A DNA stretch of 20,443 bases from Nemertoderma westbladi. Taxonomy: Eukaryota > Xenacoelomorpha > Nemertodermatida > Nemertodermatidae. The position numbers and the translations under genes are program-made. The stretch spans positions 1 through 20,443 of the forward strand of contig JAUCBJ010000096.1 of NCBI GenBank assembly GCA_032718475.1, read 5' to 3'. Below the pieces are notes generated by a model. It saw only the letters and a list, made by a program, of their open reading frames with translations, searched no databases and was not told where the DNA came from. Shown here piece by piece: positions 18,896 to 20,443 of this stretch. Positions within the stretch are counted from its first letter, which is position 1; every line of letters begins with the position of its first letter.

Positions 18896-19366
18896 AAATT
18901 ACCAAACTGGAAACCAGTGGAGGTCATATTTATCTTCTGCCAGATTGTCATTACAAAAATACACAGTAGCGGAAGTTATATAATATAGATAGTTATAGAA
19001 TGTTCTAGCTGTATAAACTACAGCTATAATTTAGCTGTATAATATATAGCTTCTGAGAAAGAATATTGGAGGATAACACCACTTTAATTGCCATTCTTAA
19101 TACATAGAGATAAGTCGCAGTCGAATAAATGGTTTAACTTAAATGGTGTTGATGTTACTTTATCTCGGTGAATTAAAAATAAAATGTTTATTATAAAGTT
19201 AGGGAAAGGAACAATTACAATGGCACGTTATTCTAACCAAAACAATAAATTGAAGTCTAGCACAAGTAACAAAAATAGTTCAGTTTGAGTTTAGCTGGTA
19301 ACAGCATCGATTTGATTGCATCAAGACCCCGCACTCCATCTGACAAAATTTTAAATCATTTTCACA
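18896..19366. other. Flank with a possible poly(A) signal; otherwise nothing seen
   Basis: AT-rich. AATAAA on the minus strand (19192-19187) lies about 175 bases past the stop codon of the candidate exon at 19367-19452. One dispersed repeat copy is at 19201-19249. Confidence 0.45.
19201..19249 (+). repeat. Dispersed repeat, copy 2
   Basis: It starts agggaaaggaacaattacaa and continues gcacgttattctaaccaaaa, then caataaa, matching 9515-9564. It lies outside the transporter gene. Confidence 0.8.
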
Positions 19367-19452
19367 TTATTTTTTACACTCATACCAAATGAAAGACTGA
19401 AAATACTTCCTAATAGTACCGAAGTAGAAGGCTACGATAAGTCCCAATGTAA
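19367..19452 (-). CDS. Candidate last exon of an unidentified membrane protein
   Basis: A good acceptor (TTCTTTTTTTACAG) is followed by two bases and TLGLIVAFYFGTIRKYFQSF then IWYECKK and TAA. The peptide looks like a membrane helix followed by a basic, aromatic cytoplasmic tail, as at the end of many membrane proteins. AATAAA lies about 175 bases downstream. I do not recognise the family. No upstream exon with matching phase could be found in the window. The signal is short, so chance cannot be excluded. Confidence 0.35.
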
Positions 19453-20443
19453 CTGTAAAAAAAGAATTGTAAAGGAAAATTAGATCACTATATGTCGCAT
19501 TAATTGTGCACAGTATATTTCTGTACCAGAAATATACTGTATCAATATGAAATTACATTAACAATAACATTTAATCTATCAGGAAGTGTGGGGGGGGGGG
19601 GGGAGGGGTTGTGGAAGTCATTTTTGAAACCCGTTCGAATAATTAAAAATGTCACTACTCCCCTCTCGAACTGCACATTGGAGAATTCAAGCGACTGACA
19701 AGTTTACAAATTGAATTTTCTTGGGGATTAATGTGAAATATGTAATCACATTGGCAATAGCACCACTAATATTGGCTAACGAGTAAGTTAACTAAAGCGA
19801 TTTGTCATCTTGTTGTATGCCACCATTGCTGGGTCGCATAGCAACAACACTCTAGTAGATCTACCAGTGCACCACAATTATAATTCTAGACGCGATCTAG
19901 ACCAACTCGTATATCTAATTTGTGTTGAAGCAGATGTCACGGTATCCTCCCACAATAGTCCACCTAGATCCAACTACAACGTCATCCCTAGAGACACATC
20001 AACAGATGAAGCGGGAAGTGAATGCACTGCTGAATGCAGCAGATTTACCGCTGCATTAAATGGGATCCATCACCTTTGGGAATGTGTTGCAGCGGTATGG
20101 GATGTATTTCATCCACAACATTCAAAATCCTGTGAATATCGGACAATTCCATCTCGTATGAAGAAATGTTATAATTGGATAATTTTACACACAGAGACGT
20201 TTTTTATTTTTTTCCCAATTGGCGCACTAAACATTGAGCCGATACTTATATTGTATAGGTCTATACTTAATTTGCATTAATCTTATTATCCGTAACAGTG
20301 GATATATTAAGATATTAAGGTACTATTACGTCGATTACGATATTTTGAATGAATAGTGTTTATCCTCGTGTGTAAGTGGGACTCCCATTGACCTATTTCC
20401 CATCCTGCCAACATGTAAGAGAGATAAGAATTGAGGCTGCCTC
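19453..20443. other. Right flank; weak coding hints only
   Basis: Contains a G14 run (19590-19603) followed by AGGGG. A 156-codon plus-strand frame (19810-20280) begins MLYATIAGSHSNNTLVDLPV, has no recognisable domain and looks unlike a conserved protein. On the minus strand a short stretch 20152-20049 (MELSDIHRILNVVDEIHPIP, then LQHIPKGDGSHLMQ) ends at a plausible donor, CAGCG before GTAAAT. Neither is called as a gene. Confidence 0.4.

Overview
This window is animal nuclear DNA: AT-rich, with long GT/AG introns, a degenerate non-LTR retrotransposon and several minisatellites. The only gene I can name is an Amt-type ammonium transporter on the minus strand. Seven exons can be read (15527 down to 370), giving 410 residues plus two bases of the next codon. 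The start codon is present, and the C-terminal end lies beyond the left edge. Metazoan Amt genes, this retrotransposon type and the minisatellite load fit a marine invertebrate. I recall minisatellites at 5' exon-intron boundaries being described in amphioxus, but I cannot verify that here and the taxon stays open.

Layout, left to right: 1-117 is the 3' tail of a LINE copy. 370-496 is exon 7 of the transporter. Intron 6 (497-4296) holds a 20-bp minisatellite (1103-1950) and a 30-bp minisatellite (2905-4317) that runs into exon 6 (4297-4509). Intron 5 has a hairpin and a G19 run next to exon 5 (5244-5380). Intron 4 (5381-7937) holds a 66-bp minisatellite that runs into exon 4 (7938-8157). Exon 3 is at 9782-9956. 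Intron 2 (9957-15044) carries a 3.4-kb LINE (10228-13628) flanked by a 19-bp target-site duplication, and two oppositely oriented arrays of a 14-bp motif. Exons 2 and 1 are at 15045-15239 and 15363-15527.

Upstream of the gene (15528-20443) are AT-rich flanking DNA, a 235-bp fold-back element, a short array with CTCF-like sites, a second remnant of the same LINE family interrupted by a 26-bp hairpin-forming minisatellite, and a candidate last exon with a poly(A) signal from an unidentified minus-strand gene (19367-19452).

The most unusual feature is the architecture of the transporter gene. Two unrelated minisatellites (30-bp and 66-bp units) each start exactly at an exon end. Their units straddle the exon-intron boundary, so each array repeats a 5' splice site many times. 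The 30-bp unit is a multiple of three and the first stretch is stop-free in the transporter's frame, so use of downstream copies would add blocks of ten residues without shifting the frame. A third array in the same gene repeats GTGAGT, another consensus donor hexamer, about 40 times.
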